Shown: positions 26,275 to 35,997, counted from the stretch's first letter. The stretch is 64,000 nucleotides of DNA from CAZLPZ01 sp964607245 (GCA_964607245.1 CAZSIB010000001.1:302095-366094), one strand, 5' to 3'. The notes: generated from the letters alone by a model not told the origin. A program made the numbers and translations.

Positions 26275-26790
26275 TTATCTTCCAGGCGGGAATAAATCCG
26301 CATGAACTGTGGGGCTGTACCCGCCGGTGCCCTCGACTGCACGCAAAGATGCTCGATTTGCGGTATGTAATATAACACGAGCTTGATGTACTTTATCCCC
26401 TAAAAGCCGTGCGCCATATTCTGGATGAGAAAGAAATCGGTCAGCGATCGCATAAACATTCGCCGCTGATGTCCCAGGATAGCCAGTAAGTTTGAATCCT
26501 TTTACTTGAGACAAAGTCTGAGACCCCACTTGTTTTAAACCAATTGCTTTTATAACGGCCATCGCCGCGCGTTCTCTCCGATACCTTTCATCTGAAAGAC
26601 GATCTGGATTTGCGCTAATTCTTAAAATAAGAGGTGTTTTCTCATCAAGAAAAATAGACCGATTTGTCGCATCGAGAAGGAAAAAGGAAATATCTCTTCG
26701 TAACGGCGCGCCTGGCAGAACCTGCGCCATGGTCCGCGCATGTCCGCGGACACGGCGGAATGCAGTTTGTAAAAATTTTGGAACCCTCAT
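26275..26790 (-). CDS. Hypothetical protein
   Basis: A 171-residue protein not recognised. The N-terminal 30 residues are basic (MRVPKFLQTAFRRVRGHARTM); the rest is mixed alpha/beta with DATNRSIFLDEKTPLILRI and an Arg/Ala-rich stretch (RERAAMAVIKAIGLKQVG). No signal peptide or membrane helix. The base composition is close to neighbours. It lies 17 bases downstream of another unknown gene and may form an operon with it. Confidence 0.55.
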   Translation of the reverse strand: MRVPKFLQTAFRRVRGHARTMAQVLPGAPLRRDISFFLLDATNRSIFLDEKTPLILRISANPDRLSDERYRRERAAMAVIKAIGLKQVGSQTLSQVKGFKLTGYPGTSAANVYAIADRFLSHPEYGARLLGDKVHQARVILHTANRASLRAVEGTGGYSPTVHADLFPPGR

Positions 26791-26807
26791 TTTTCTCTCC
26801 GTTTTTT

Positions 26808-27263
26808 CTATTGTTTTGGCGCCATGCCCACGGGCGTTTGACCAGGCCCGCGCGTGCGCGGCGAAAGATGTTCCATAACCGCAGCAGCAAGGTTCATGCG
26901 TATCTTGGATAGCCCCTTCTTGCGGCTTACACTTTTATCCGCCTCAATCATCTTTATGGCCGCGTCATAAATATCGAGGGCAGGAAAGACAACATCTCGC
27001 GGGATGACAGTTCTATACAATTGCGTATCGATCAGTTCACGAAGACTCAACGCATTATTTTTAACATCACGAATAACGGCATAGGCAATCGCTGTTTTTA
27101 ACCGTTCGTCTGTTGCCTGATCTAAGGTTGCAATACCTTTCACATCAACGTGTAGATCCTTCTTAAAACGAACTCCCACGACCCCCCCTTCGCGGCTAAC
27201 GCGGATGCGGTGAGGTGGGGTTGGTGGCTGGCTGGTCTGCCACGCCTCTTTTGCTGTTGTCAT
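26808..27263 (-). CDS. Hypothetical protein, mainly helical
   Basis: A 151-residue protein not recognised. It begins MTTAKEAWQTSQPPTPPH, followed by a beta-like stretch (GGVVGVRFKKDLHVDVKG) and a Leu/Ala/Arg-rich helical region (about 50-125). Residues 120-151 are Gly/Pro-rich. ATG at 27263 is favoured by AAGGG about 8 bases upstream. It is divergent from ctrA, so the 220-base gap probably carries both promoters. Function unknown. Confidence 0.55.
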   Translation of the reverse strand: MTTAKEAWQTSQPPTPPHRIRVSREGGVVGVRFKKDLHVDVKGIATLDQATDERLKTAIAYAVIRDVKNNALSLRELIDTQLYRTVIPRDVVFPALDIYDAAIKMIEADKSVSRKKGLSKIRMNLAAAVMEHLSPRTRGPGQTPVGMAPKQ

Positions 27264-27380
27264 GATCATCACCCTTATTACTTTGCGCGTTTATTCCGCA
27301 CTTTTATCCTGTGGCCATGATATTAACGATTTATTTACGAAAAATCAAGAGAAATTTTATATCTTTCAGTTGCCTTCTCC

Positions 27381-27424
27381 GTTAATCTTTGTTAAAATTA
27401 ATCTTGGTTAATATAGACCGAATC
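27381..27424 (+). promoter_or_regulatory. ctrA promoter with two TTAA-type boxes and a GANTC site
   Basis: A 16-base near-repeat occurs twice: TTAATCTTTGTTAA (27382-27395) and TTAATCTTGGTTAA (27398-27411). Promoter elements TTGTTA (27389-27394) and TATAGA (27412-27417) have a 17-base spacer and overlap both boxes. GAATC at 27420-27424, a CcrM target, falls near the predicted start of transcription. The boxes have 6-base spacing; the Caulobacter CtrA box is TTAA-N7-TTAA. Autoregulation is inferred. Confidence 0.65.
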
Positions 27425-27491
27425 CGGGGCCATCCGATGGCCTTCCTTTTGTCCATACCCTCCACAAAACCGGAGGAGAAAGAGAAAAACC

Positions 27492-28202
27492 ATGCGTGTC
27501 CTCTTGATTGAAGATGATTCCTCCGCCGCCAAGGGCATCGAGCTTATGCTGAAATCCGAAGGCTATATCGTTGACATTACGGACCAGGGCGAGGATGGCT
27601 TGGAAATCGGCAAACTTTACGATTACGATATTATTATCTTGGACCTGATGTTGCCCGATATGGACGGGTACGAAGTCTTAAAGCGCCTGCGCGCGGGCAA
27701 GGTGAATACCCCGATTTTGATCCTGTCCGGGCTTTCAGAACTTGATAATAAAATCAAAGGCTTGGGTATTGGGGCCGATGATTATCTGACTAAACCCTTT
27801 GACAAACGGGAACTGGTCGCGCGGATTCAGGCGATTGTCCGTCGTTCCCAGGGCCACGCCCAAAGCACCATTTCAACGGGGAAATTGCTGGTCAATCTTG
27901 ATTCTCGGACAGTTGAGGTCGATGGCCGCCCCCTGCACCTGACCGGAAAAGAATACGGGATTATCGAACTTCTCTCGCTCCGCAAAGGCACGACGCTCAC
28001 CAAGGAAATGTTCCTGAACCACCTGTATGGTGGGATGGACGAGCCCGAGGTCAAGATTATCGACGTGTTCATTTGCAAACTGCGCAAGAAAATCGAACAA
28101 ATGACCGGCGAAAATTATATTGAAACGGTTTGGGGTCGGGGCTATGTCCTGCGTGACCCGGAAGCCGAAAAGAAAAAAGCCGCTGGCGCAAAACTCGCCT
28201 AG
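27492..28202 (+). CDS. ctrA: Cell-cycle response regulator CtrA
   Basis: Master transcription factor of the alphaproteobacterial cell cycle; phosphorylated CtrA represses replication initiation and controls division and flagellar genes. The 236-residue product has a receiver domain (1 to about 120; phospho-acceptor Asp51 in [13 protein letters not shown], Lys in TKPFDKREL) and a winged-helix DNA-binding domain (about 130-225; [32 protein letters not shown]). The tail is Lys/Ala-rich and ends AKLA. A ribosome site, CCGGAGGAG, precedes the start. Regulatory sites upstream are described separately. Confidence 0.97.
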   Translation: MRVLLIEDDSSAAKGIELMLKSEGYIVDITDQGEDGLEIGKLYDYDIIILDLMLPDMDGYEVLKRLRAGKVNTPILILSGLSELDNKIKGLGIGADDYLTKPFDKRELVARIQAIVRRSQGHAQSTISTGKLLVNLDSRTVEVDGRPLHLTGKEYGIIELLSLRKGTTLTKEMFLNHLYGGMDEPEVKIIDVFICKLRKKIEQMTGENYIETVWGRGYVLRDPEAEKKKAAGAKLA

Positions 28203-28241
28203 TTTCACAAGAAACAAAAACTGGTTTATAGTTGTCGAATC

Positions 28242-28769
28242 ATGTTGACGACCCCGACGATTATTACCCTTTGCCGTCTTATTTTACTTCTGCCCATTTG
28301 CTGGCTGTTGACCGGTGGATGGAACGCTCAGGCTTTTGCCTTTGCGCTTTACGTTGTGGCGGCGGCGAGCGATTGGGTCGATGGCTGGTGGGCACGCACC
28401 TATCATCAACATTCTGATTTCGGGCGAATGCTGGATCCTGTTGTCGATAAAATTTTTGTCGCTGGGTTGTTTGTCATGCTGGCTGCAAACGGCACGATCA
28501 GTGGGCCATGGCTTGCCGCCCCCATTATTATTCTGGCGCGCGAATTTCTGGTGGCGGGGTTACGCGAATTTCTGGGGCCGCGCGGGATTACATTGCCGGT
28601 GACACGTCTTGCAAAATGGAAGACCACGCTTCAGATGATCGCTCTTGGGGTTTTGTTATTCCCCGGCATGCGTGAACCGGGCCTGGCTGTCCTGGGGATT
28701 GCCGTTGCATTAACACTGGTGACAGGGGCACATTATTTGCGACGTGCGATGGCGGCGACTAGGCCTTAA
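28242..28769 (+). CDS. pgsA: CDP-diacylglycerol-glycerol-3-phosphate 3-phosphatidyltransferase
   Basis: An inner-membrane enzyme making phosphatidylglycerol phosphate from CDP-diacylglycerol. The 175 residues include the CDP-alcohol phosphotransferase signature D-G-x2-A-R-x8-G-x3-D-x3-D, visible from DWVDGWWARTYHQH to MLDPVVDK (about 44-67), and four to five membrane helices. It follows ctrA by 39 bases. Its last 4 bases overlap convergent dnaE. Confidence 0.92.
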   Translation: MLTTPTIITLCRLILLLPICWLLTGGWNAQAFAFALYVVAAASDWVDGWWARTYHQHSDFGRMLDPVVDKIFVAGLFVMLAANGTISGPWLAAPIIILAREFLVAGLREFLGPRGITLPVTRLAKWKTTLQMIALGVLLFPGMREPGLAVLGIAVALTLVTGAHYLRRAMAATRP

Positions 28770-31700
28770 GCCTCATTTAACCCTTTGAGCCCGTCAATTT
28801 GATACAACGCATCGCGCATCGTCGCGGGATAGCTATAGCTTCCGGGTAAGGCCAACACGACATGCCGCCCGGCCGCGGGAACACGGACCCGCATTTTCAC
28901 TGCGCCATTTTTATCTCCAGCCAGTATTTTCTGAAGTTCAGGGATCGCGCGCGTATCATCCAGATCCAGCGTGACCTGACGCACTTGACGGATAAGCGCC
29001 TCATCCAGTGGTTTTACATCCTGGATGGTGACACGGATAAGATCTTCTTGCATTTCGGCATCTGCGGATAAAAGCAAGGCGTTCCCCGCAACCATCAAGT
29101 CCCGCGCGGCCGATAAGGTGTCTGAAAAGACGGTCGCTTCGTACACACCCGTTGAATCAGAAAGCTGTAAAAAAGCGAATTTGCGCCCGGATTTTGACAT
29201 TTTTTCTTGCTTGCGGATAACAACACCCGCGAGTTTTGTACGCATCGACGCACGGGTTTGAAGAAGAGATGGGATATCCGCATACGCCATGATTCCCATG
29301 CGTTCCAGTTGCGCACGGCGTGCATCAAGGGGATGTGCCGACAAATAAAATCCCACCGCGTCAAATTCATGTTGCAATTTTTCAAGCGGATCCCATCGAT
29401 CCTGCGGCAGGATAATATCACTTTCATTCAGGGCGTTTGTTTCTGCACCGAACAAATTCACCTGGCCGGTTGCGCGCTCGTCCTCGATCCGGTGCGCATG
29501 GGCCAAGAGATGATCGGCCCCAGCATAGACAGCCGCGCGGTTCGGATTAAAACATTCAAATGCGCCCGATGCCGCGAGCACTTCAATCTGGCGGCGGTTG
29601 ATCCATTTTGGATCGATGCGGGATAGAAAATCGGCAAGCGACCTAAACGGGCCGCTCTTTGTCCGTTCGTCAACGACCAGACGCATCGCCTGATCCCCCA
29701 CACCTTTCAGTGCGGCGAGGGCATAGCGAATACCCTGCCCTTCGACCTTGAAATCTGCATCCGATATATTGATATCAGGAGGAAGGAGAGGGATTTTCAT
29801 GCGGTCGACCGCCTGTTTAAACACGGCTAATTTGTCCGTATTTCCCTTGTCGAGAGTCATGGACGCCGCCATAAATTCAACCGGATAATGGGTCTTGAGC
29901 CACGCGGTTTGATACGTGATGAGCGCATACGCCGCCGCGTGCGATTTGTTAAACCCGTAATCGGCAAACTTCGCAATAATGTCAAAAATTTCACTGGCCC
30001 GCGCATGCGTTAGGCCCGATGTCTCCATCGCACCCTTCACGAACCCGTCGCGCTGGGCGTCCATTTCAGCCTTGATCTTTTTGCCCATCGCACGGCGCAA
30101 GAGATCGGCACCTCCCAGGGAGTATCCGCATAACACCTGCGCCGCCTGCATCACCTGTTCCTGATACACCATGATGCCATAGCTTTCTTTTAAGACAGGC
30201 TCAAGTTTATCATGCAGATAATCGGGATTCTCTCGGCCATCCTTGATGTTGGCATAGACCGGGATATTTTCCATGGGGCCTGGGCGATACATGGCGACAA
30301 GCGCGATAATATCTTCAAAGCGCGAAGGCTTGATTTTCTTCATCGCGTCGCGCATTCCGGCGCTTTCAATTTGGAACAACCCGGTCGTATCGCCCGTATT
30401 CAAATAGGCATAGGTCTTGGGGTCATCAAGCGGGATTTTCAGGATATCAATGTCCTGCCCCGTCGTCGTGCGGATATATTCAAGTGCGCGTTTAATCACT
30501 GTCAGGGTCTTAAGCCCAAGAAAATCATATTTAACCAACCCCGCTTGTTCCACATATTTCATGTTGAATTGCGTTGCGGGTAATGTCGCGCGCGGGTCAC
30601 GATATAGCGCAACGAGATCGGTTAAGGGCCGATCCCCAATCACCACCCCAGCCGCATGGGTCGAGGCATGGCGATACAGCCCCTCAAGCTGGAGCGCGAT
30701 ATCAATCAAGTGGCTGGACGTTTCATCGGCATTGAGTTCCGCCGATAATTCCGGATCCGCTGCCAGGGCATCTTCTAGGGATATGGGATGGGTGGGGTTT
30801 TGGGGAATACGCTTCGCAATTCGGTCGACCTGACCATAGGACATTTGTAAAACCCGCCCGACGTCGCGCACCACCGCGCGCGCCTGCAATTTTCCAAAGG
30901 TAATAATTTGCGCAACGCGGTCCTCGCCATACCTTTCCTGAACATATCGAATGACTTCATCGCGGCGATCCTGACAAAAATCAACGTCGAAATCCGGCAT
31001 CGACACACGTTCAGGATTCAAAAATCGTTCAAAAAGTAAATTGAGCGGGATCGGATCAAGGTCGGTAATTTTAAGTGACCACGCCACCAAAGACCCCACG
31101 CCCGACCCCCGGCCGGGCCCCACCGGAATATCGTGATCCTTGGCCCATTTAATAAAGTCCGACACGATCAGGAAATACCCAGGGAATTTCATCTGAATAA
31201 TGACATTCAGTTCAAACTCCAAACGGTCCTGATATTGTTTTGTGATTTCCTCTCGCTTCTCTTGTGCCTCAATACCTGGAAGGACATAGTTGTCAAGCCG
31301 CCAGGCAAGACCCACACGCGCCTCTCTCCGCAGTTCCTCATTCTCATCATCTGCAAATTTTGGAAGAAGTGGTTTAATCGGTTTTAAAATAAAACTGCAA
31401 CGCTCGGCGATTTTCGCTGTGTTTTCAATGGCGTCGGGAAGATCAGCAAAGAGCTCGACCATTTCATCATGATTTTTAAGATAATGTTCCGGCGTTTCTT
31501 TCCGGCGATCATCCTCCGATATATAGCGACCTTCGGCGATACAAAGGAGCGCGTCATGCGCCGCATGCATATCAGAATCGGAAAAATACGCGTTATTTGT
31601 GGCGACCAGAGGAAGATCGAAAGAATTGGCGAGGGCAATCAAATCCGGTTCAATCTGAGTTTCTATTGGTTCATGGTGCCGTTCAATTTCAACATATAAG

Positions 31701-32176
31701 CGGTCCGAAAATATTGCTTTGAGCGTATCAAGATGTTTTTTTGCGTTTTCAATCTGACCGGTTGCAAGAGCACGCCCAACAGGGCCGCGCGCCCCACCGG
31801 TTAAACAAATTAAGTCACCGCTATACGTCCGCAGATCTTGCCATGTTGCCGCAGGTGCATGGATGTCATACGCGTTTAAATGCGCCGTGCTCACCAGTTT
31901 ACAAAGATTTTTATACCCGGCGTCGTTCTGAACCAACAGGACCACCGAACCATCCTGTTCCATTTGCAACTCAACGCCAATAATGGGTTGGACACCGGCC
32001 TTCACGGCCTCAAGCGCGAATTCCATCGCGCCGAACAGATTATTTGTGTCGGTGATCGCCACGGCGGGGATATTATTTTTGACACATGTTTTGACAAGGT
32101 CTTTGACCTTGATCGCGCCCTCGGCCAGGGAATAGGCCGAATGAACATGCAGGTGGATGAAGGGCAAAGATGTCAT
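28766..32176 (-). CDS. dnaE: DNA polymerase III alpha subunit
   Basis: The replicative polymerase catalytic subunit. The 1136-residue product has an N-terminal PHP domain (IHLHVHSAYSLAEGA), palm with catalytic Asp pair in MPDFDVDFCQDRR, fingers (YGFNKSHAAAYALITYQTAW), and the C-terminal OB-fold and tau-binding regions; it is the DnaE1 type. PHP residues are mostly kept. It follows lolD by 18 bases and a GANTC site (32177-32181) lies directly before the ATG. The 3' end overlaps pgsA by 4 bases. Confidence 0.97.
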   Translation of the reverse strand: MTSLPFIHLHVHSAYSLAEGAIKVKDLVKTCVKNNIPAVAITDTNNLFGAMEFALEAVKAGVQPIIGVELQMEQDGSVVLLVQNDAGYKNLCKLVSTAHLNAYDIHAPAATWQDLRTYSGDLICLTGGARGPVGRALATGQIENAKKHLDTLKAIFSDRLYVEIERHHEPIETQIEPDLIALANSFDLPLVATNNAYFSDSDMHAAHDALLCIAEGRYISEDDRRKETPEHYLKNHDEMVELFADLPDAIENTAKIAERCSFILKPIKPLLPKFADDENEELRREARVGLAWRLDNYVLPGIEAQEKREEITKQYQDRLEFELNVIIQMKFPGYFLIVSDFIKWAKDHDIPVGPGRGSGVGSLVAWSLKITDLDPIPLNLLFERFLNPERVSMPDFDVDFCQDRRDEVIRYVQERYGEDRVAQIITFGKLQARAVVRDVGRVLQMSYGQVDRIAKRIPQNPTHPISLEDALAADPELSAELNADETSSHLIDIALQLEGLYRHASTHAAGVVIGDRPLTDLVALYRDPRATLPATQFNMKYVEQAGLVKYDFLGLKTLTVIKRALEYIRTTTGQDIDILKIPLDDPKTYAYLNTGDTTGLFQIESAGMRDAMKKIKPSRFEDIIALVAMYRPGPMENIPVYANIKDGRENPDYLHDKLEPVLKESYGIMVYQEQVMQAAQVLCGYSLGGADLLRRAMGKKIKAEMDAQRDGFVKGAMETSGLTHARASEIFDIIAKFADYGFNKSHAAAYALITYQTAWLKTHYPVEFMAASMTLDKGNTDKLAVFKQAVDRMKIPLLPPDINISDADFKVEGQGIRYALAALKGVGDQAMRLVVDERTKSGPFRSLADFLSRIDPKWINRRQIEVLAASGAFECFNPNRAAVYAGADHLLAHAHRIEDERATGQVNLFGAETNALNESDIILPQDRWDPLEKLQHEFDAVGFYLSAHPLDARRAQLERMGIMAYADIPSLLQTRASMRTKLAGVVIRKQEKMSKSGRKFAFLQLSDSTGVYEATVFSDTLSAARDLMVAGNALLLSADAEMQEDLIRVTIQDVKPLDEALIRQVRQVTLDLDDTRAIPELQKILAGDKNGAVKMRVRVPAAGRHVVLALPGSYSYPATMRDALYQIDGLKGLNEA

Positions 32177-32194
32177 GAATCTACAAGCCCCCGT

Positions 32195-32893
32195 TTAATA
32201 CGAAATAATCCGCCCTTGTTTTAATTCAATGATCCGGTCCATCCGGTCGGCAAGGTCCAGGTTATGCGTGGCAATAATCGCCCCGGCCCCGGATTGGCGG
32301 ACCATATTGAGTAATAAATCAAAGACGATATGCGATGTTTCGGGGTCTAAATTCCCCGTGGGTTCATCGGCGAGTAAAATGCTGGGGGCATTCATGAGGG
32401 CACGCGCAATCGCCACGCGCTGCTGCTCTCCACCCGACAGACGCGCCGGGCGATGATCCATCCGGCGGGCAAGACCAATCATAGAGAGCATTTCTGCGCC
32501 CATTTTCATGGCGTGCGTCCGCGGCGCCCCTGCAATCATTTGGGGCATGGCGACATTTTCAAGCGCAGAAAATTCAGGTAATAAATGATGAAATTGGTAA
32601 ACGAACCCGATCATCGTGCGGCGTAGCGCCGTCCGCGCGCGGTCATCCAGTTTACTCACATCGCGCCCATCAATAATGATTTGCCCCGATGTCGGTGTAT
32701 CCAAGAGACCAATCAGTTGCAACAGCGTCGATTTCCCCGCCCCCGATTGCCCAACGAGCGCAACGATTTCACCGCGTGCAAGCGAGAGTTGAATATCTTT
32801 AAAAATAGTCAAATCCTCGGCGCCGCCCGTGAATGTCTTTTTCAGGTTCCGGACCATCAGCAGATTTGTTTTTTGTGTCGGGTGCTCACTCAT
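32195..32893 (-). CDS. lolD: Lipoprotein-releasing ABC transporter ATPase LolD
   Basis: ATPase of the Lol complex that extracts outer-membrane lipoproteins from the inner membrane. At 232 residues it has Walker A GQSGAGKST, signature LSGGEQQRVAIARAL and Walker B ILLADEPTGNLD. The start at 32893 (MSEHPTQKTN) overlaps the lolC stop by 8 bases, and the longer reading to 33043 lies inside lolC. Gene order (proS - lolC - lolD - dnaE) is typical of the class. Confidence 0.95.
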   Translation of the reverse strand: MSEHPTQKTNLLMVRNLKKTFTGGAEDLTIFKDIQLSLARGEIVALVGQSGAGKSTLLQLIGLLDTPTSGQIIIDGRDVSKLDDRARTALRRTMIGFVYQFHHLLPEFSALENVAMPQMIAGAPRTHAMKMGAEMLSMIGLARRMDHRPARLSGGEQQRVAIARALMNAPSILLADEPTGNLDPETSHIVFDLLLNMVRQSGAGAIIATHNLDLADRMDRIIELKQGRIISY

Positions 32894-34127
32894 AACGGAT
32901 CGCCTCAATCGGGTCGAGCTTTGCGGCACGCCAGGCGGGGTAGAGTGTAGCCAGCAACGATAAAGAAAACGCCATGGCAACAACCGTAACGATATCCCCG
33001 ATTTCAACCCGTGATGGAAGTTGAGAGAGAAAATAAATCTCATCCGAAAATAAATTTGTCCCGGTAAGTGACTGTATGACTTGGCGGATTTTCTCGATAT
33101 TCATGGAAAAGACAACGCCGATGACTGTGCCGATGACCGTTCCCGCGATACCGACACTGGCCCCCGTCAAGATAAAAATGCGTAACATACTGCCCCGCGC
33201 GGCACCCATGGTGCGTAAAATCGCGATATCGCGCGCTTTATCCTTCACCAACATAATCATCGATGAAATAATATTAAACGCGGCCACCAGGATGATCAGC
33301 GTCAAAATCAAAAACATCACGTTTCGTTCGACATTCAACGCGCCCAGAAATGTATGGTTTGTGTCTTGCCAGTCATACACCCCCGCGCGTCCGGCCGTGA
33401 CTAATTGAATATCGCGTTTGACATCGGCAATATGGCCAGCATCTTTCGTCATGATTTCAATGGAATTCACGCGGTCATCCATTTGAAAAAATTTCTGCGC
33501 GGCAGCAAGTGGCATAAAAATAAAACCATTGTTAAATTCGAACATACCGACGTCAAAAATCACCGCCACGCGGAACGTCTGCATCCGCGGGATCGTGCCA
33601 AACGGGCCCGACCGCCCTTGAGGCGACATAAGCGTGACCGGATCCCCAATTTTTAACCCCAATCGATCCGCAAGCTTTACCCCCATGGCGATACGCGTAT
33701 CTTGGAAATCGTCCAGGCGTCCGTCAGTGATCGTGGTACTGATAATCGGTTTGCGCGCAAAATCTTGCGGCAAGAACCCCCGCACCATCACACCACTCGC
33801 GGTGCCATTGGATGTCAGGAGCGCTTGCCCCTCAATCATCGGCGCAGCGCTGATCACCCCTGGCACATTCTGAATCTCGGTTGTGAGTGCCTGGTAATCC
33901 AAAAGCGGCCCGTTCATCGCATAGACGTTCAAATGCCCATTGAGGCCCAGCATTCGCGTGATCAGTTCGGTGCGGAAACCATTCATCACCGACATCACGA
34001 TGATCAAGGTCGCCACCCCAAGTAATATTCCCAGGAACGAAAACGCCGCAATCACCGAGACAAACCCCTCGGCCTTGCGCGCGCGCAAGTACCGGAAGGC
34101 GATCATGCGTTCAAAGGGGGAGAACAT
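32886..34127 (-). CDS. lolC: Lipoprotein-releasing permease LolC/E family
   Basis: The inner-membrane permease of the Lol system, with LolD. The 413 residues have an N-terminal membrane helix (about 20-45), a large periplasmic domain (about 45-270) and three C-terminal helices, the FtsX/LolE layout. Markers are FERMIAFRYLRARKAEGF near the start and the conserved YPAWRAAKLDPIEAIRYE close. A single LolC/E-type permease gene is seen, so it may act as a homodimer, as in alphaproteobacteria. It shares the TAATG overlap with proS. Confidence 0.93.
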   Translation of the reverse strand: MFSPFERMIAFRYLRARKAEGFVSVIAAFSFLGILLGVATLIIVMSVMNGFRTELITRMLGLNGHLNVYAMNGPLLDYQALTTEIQNVPGVISAAPMIEGQALLTSNGTASGVMVRGFLPQDFARKPIISTTITDGRLDDFQDTRIAMGVKLADRLGLKIGDPVTLMSPQGRSGPFGTIPRMQTFRVAVIFDVGMFEFNNGFIFMPLAAAQKFFQMDDRVNSIEIMTKDAGHIADVKRDIQLVTAGRAGVYDWQDTNHTFLGALNVERNVMFLILTLIILVAAFNIISSMIMLVKDKARDIAILRTMGAARGSMLRIFILTGASVGIAGTVIGTVIGVVFSMNIEKIRQVIQSLTGTNLFSDEIYFLSQLPSRVEIGDIVTVVAMAFSLSLLATLYPAWRAAKLDPIEAIRYE

Positions 34128-35593
34128 TAATAAGATTTTCCAATCAGAACCTTCGCGCCGTCATATTGGAAAGGGAGGCACCGCGGTGACACAGCAAAAT
34201 CTTTTCGAATAGACAAGAAATCATCTTTATCAAGATGATTTGAATCCATCAAAATAAATCCAAAACCATCATCCTGAAAGAATTTTCGGATATCTTTCAT
34301 ATCATTCATTTCATAGGTATGAGAGTCATTAAACTTCTTTGAGCGCAACAACAGGGATTCATGGATATTGTCTAATTGACCCTGAATACAATCCAAAAGT
34401 TCTTTTATCGAGATCGTTTTCTTAGACGGACGCCCTAAATCGCGGCGCGTCATTGTGACTTGCTGCGCGTTCATTTCATTTGCACCGATTTCTAGTCGAA
34501 TAGGGATCCCTTTTTTAATGGATGTCCACATTTTGTTGCTGGAACGATTGTCCGAAAGATCGCAAGTGACGCGTATTCCTTTCTTTTTTATTTCAGATGC
34601 AAGATGCTCACAAAATGTTTTTATTTTCGAGGTTTCAGATTCATCCTTAAAAATAGGGATAATTTCTATTTGATACGGTGCAATTCGCGGTGGCATGACC
34701 ATACCATCATCATCGCCATGTGTCATGATCATTGCACCGATCGTCCGGGTAGAAAGCCCCCAAGATGTCGTGTGTGCATAATGCTGTTGGCCATCGACAC
34801 CTTGGAATTGAATATTTGCACCACGTGAAAAGGTTTGGCCCAAATCATGCGAAGTACATGACTGAACAGCCTTTCCGTCCTGCATCATAGCCTCACAAGT
34901 ATATGTCGCAATCGCCCCTGGGAACCGTTCATCCGGGGTTTTTTCGCCTTTATTCACATGGATGGCGAGGGTGCCTGTAATAAAGTCTGCATAGACATCA
35001 AGCATTTTATACGCATCATCTCGCGCATCCTTGGCTGTCGCAAAACAATTATGCCCCTCTTGCCACAAAAATTCTGATGTCCGCAAAAACACCCGAGGGC
35101 GCATTTCCCAACGCATCACATTGCACCACTGATTTAATTTAAGAGGAAGATCACGATAAGATTGAACCCAACGCGACATCGATTCACCAATGATTGTTTC
35201 AGATGTTGGGCGAATAACGAAAGGCTCTGCTAACTCTCCTGCTGGAACAAGTTTTCCGTCGGCACCTTTTTCAAGGCGGTGATGTGTGACCACAGCGCAC
35301 TCTTTTGCAAATCCGTCGATATGTTCCGCTTCCTTCGCGATATAACTGAGTGGGATTAAAAGTGGGAAATAGGCATTTTGAACGCCCGTGTCTTTTATTG
35401 CCTGCCCCAATATCGATTGAACATTTTCCCAGATCGCAAAACCATAAGGTTTGATGGTCATGCACCCGCGCACAGGAGAATTTTCAGCCAGATCAGCAGA
35501 GCGAACAACCTCTTGATACCATTCAGGAAAGTTCTCGGCACGTGTCGGCGTAATCGCCGTTTTCTCAGCAGTCTTTGGTGCGGCATTCGTCAT
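34127..35593 (-). CDS. proS: Prolyl-tRNA synthetase, archaeal/eukaryotic type
   Basis: Charges tRNA-Pro. The 488-residue protein has PEWYQEVVRSADLAENSPVR at the start, the motif 2 region RTSEFLWQEGHNCFA, and ends in a C-terminal zinc-binding-like domain finishing with Tyr (IGKSY), features of the archaeal/eukaryotic (type 3) enzyme. There is no sign of the bacterial insertion editing domain. Alphaproteobacteria usually carry the short bacterial type at this locus, so this looks like replacement by transfer. The gene is noticeably AT-richer than lolC. SD AAAGGA precedes the start. Its stop shares a base with lolC. Confidence 0.9.
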   Translation of the reverse strand: MTNAAPKTAEKTAITPTRAENFPEWYQEVVRSADLAENSPVRGCMTIKPYGFAIWENVQSILGQAIKDTGVQNAYFPLLIPLSYIAKEAEHIDGFAKECAVVTHHRLEKGADGKLVPAGELAEPFVIRPTSETIIGESMSRWVQSYRDLPLKLNQWCNVMRWEMRPRVFLRTSEFLWQEGHNCFATAKDARDDAYKMLDVYADFITGTLAIHVNKGEKTPDERFPGAIATYTCEAMMQDGKAVQSCTSHDLGQTFSRGANIQFQGVDGQQHYAHTTSWGLSTRTIGAMIMTHGDDDGMVMPPRIAPYQIEIIPIFKDESETSKIKTFCEHLASEIKKKGIRVTCDLSDNRSSNKMWTSIKKGIPIRLEIGANEMNAQQVTMTRRDLGRPSKKTISIKELLDCIQGQLDNIHESLLLRSKKFNDSHTYEMNDMKDIRKFFQDDGFGFILMDSNHLDKDDFLSIRKDFAVSPRCLPFQYDGAKVLIGKSY

Positions 35594-35712
35594 GATAAAT
35601 ATCCTTTAAATGAATATATCTGTCATAACCCATCCCCTTCCCCCTGTCTAGTGACAGCTTGTCCCAGGCCGAGGGTTATAAACAGGGAACCGCGAAAAAA
35701 CCGCCCCTGCGC

Positions 35713-35997
35713 CTATTCACCTTCCGCATGGACGCGTGTATCGGCATCGGCCATTTCCTGGCCTTGCGCGCGAGCATAATCCAGATAACGAACAAAAGCG
35801 GAATGGAGCGGATACCACAGGGCGCACGTGATCAGCGTGGTCGCGATGACCTTGCGGCGCATATGGTGATGAACCGGGGCGGACCCGGCATGCCCGGGCG
35901 TCACGCTGCTCGCGCGTTTATTCCCAAAGGGTAGCGTCGTGAAAATAACGCTCCACCAGATTAAAACGAACAGAACAATTCCAGATAAGATATTCAT
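35713..35997 (-). CDS. DUF1467 family small membrane protein
   Basis: A 94-residue protein with two membrane helices (about 5-22, ILSGIVLFVLIWWSVIFTTLP, and about 50-68) and a short polar loop between, followed by a charged C-tail. Alphaproteobacterial DUF1467 genes sit between RNase J and proS, exactly this context. Function unknown. A stretch of about 120 bases separates it from the proS start. Confidence 0.75.
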   Translation of the reverse strand: MNILSGIVLFVLIWWSVIFTTLPFGNKRASSVTPGHAGSAPVHHHMRRKVIATTLITCALWYPLHSAFVRYLDYARAQGQEMADADTRVHAEGE

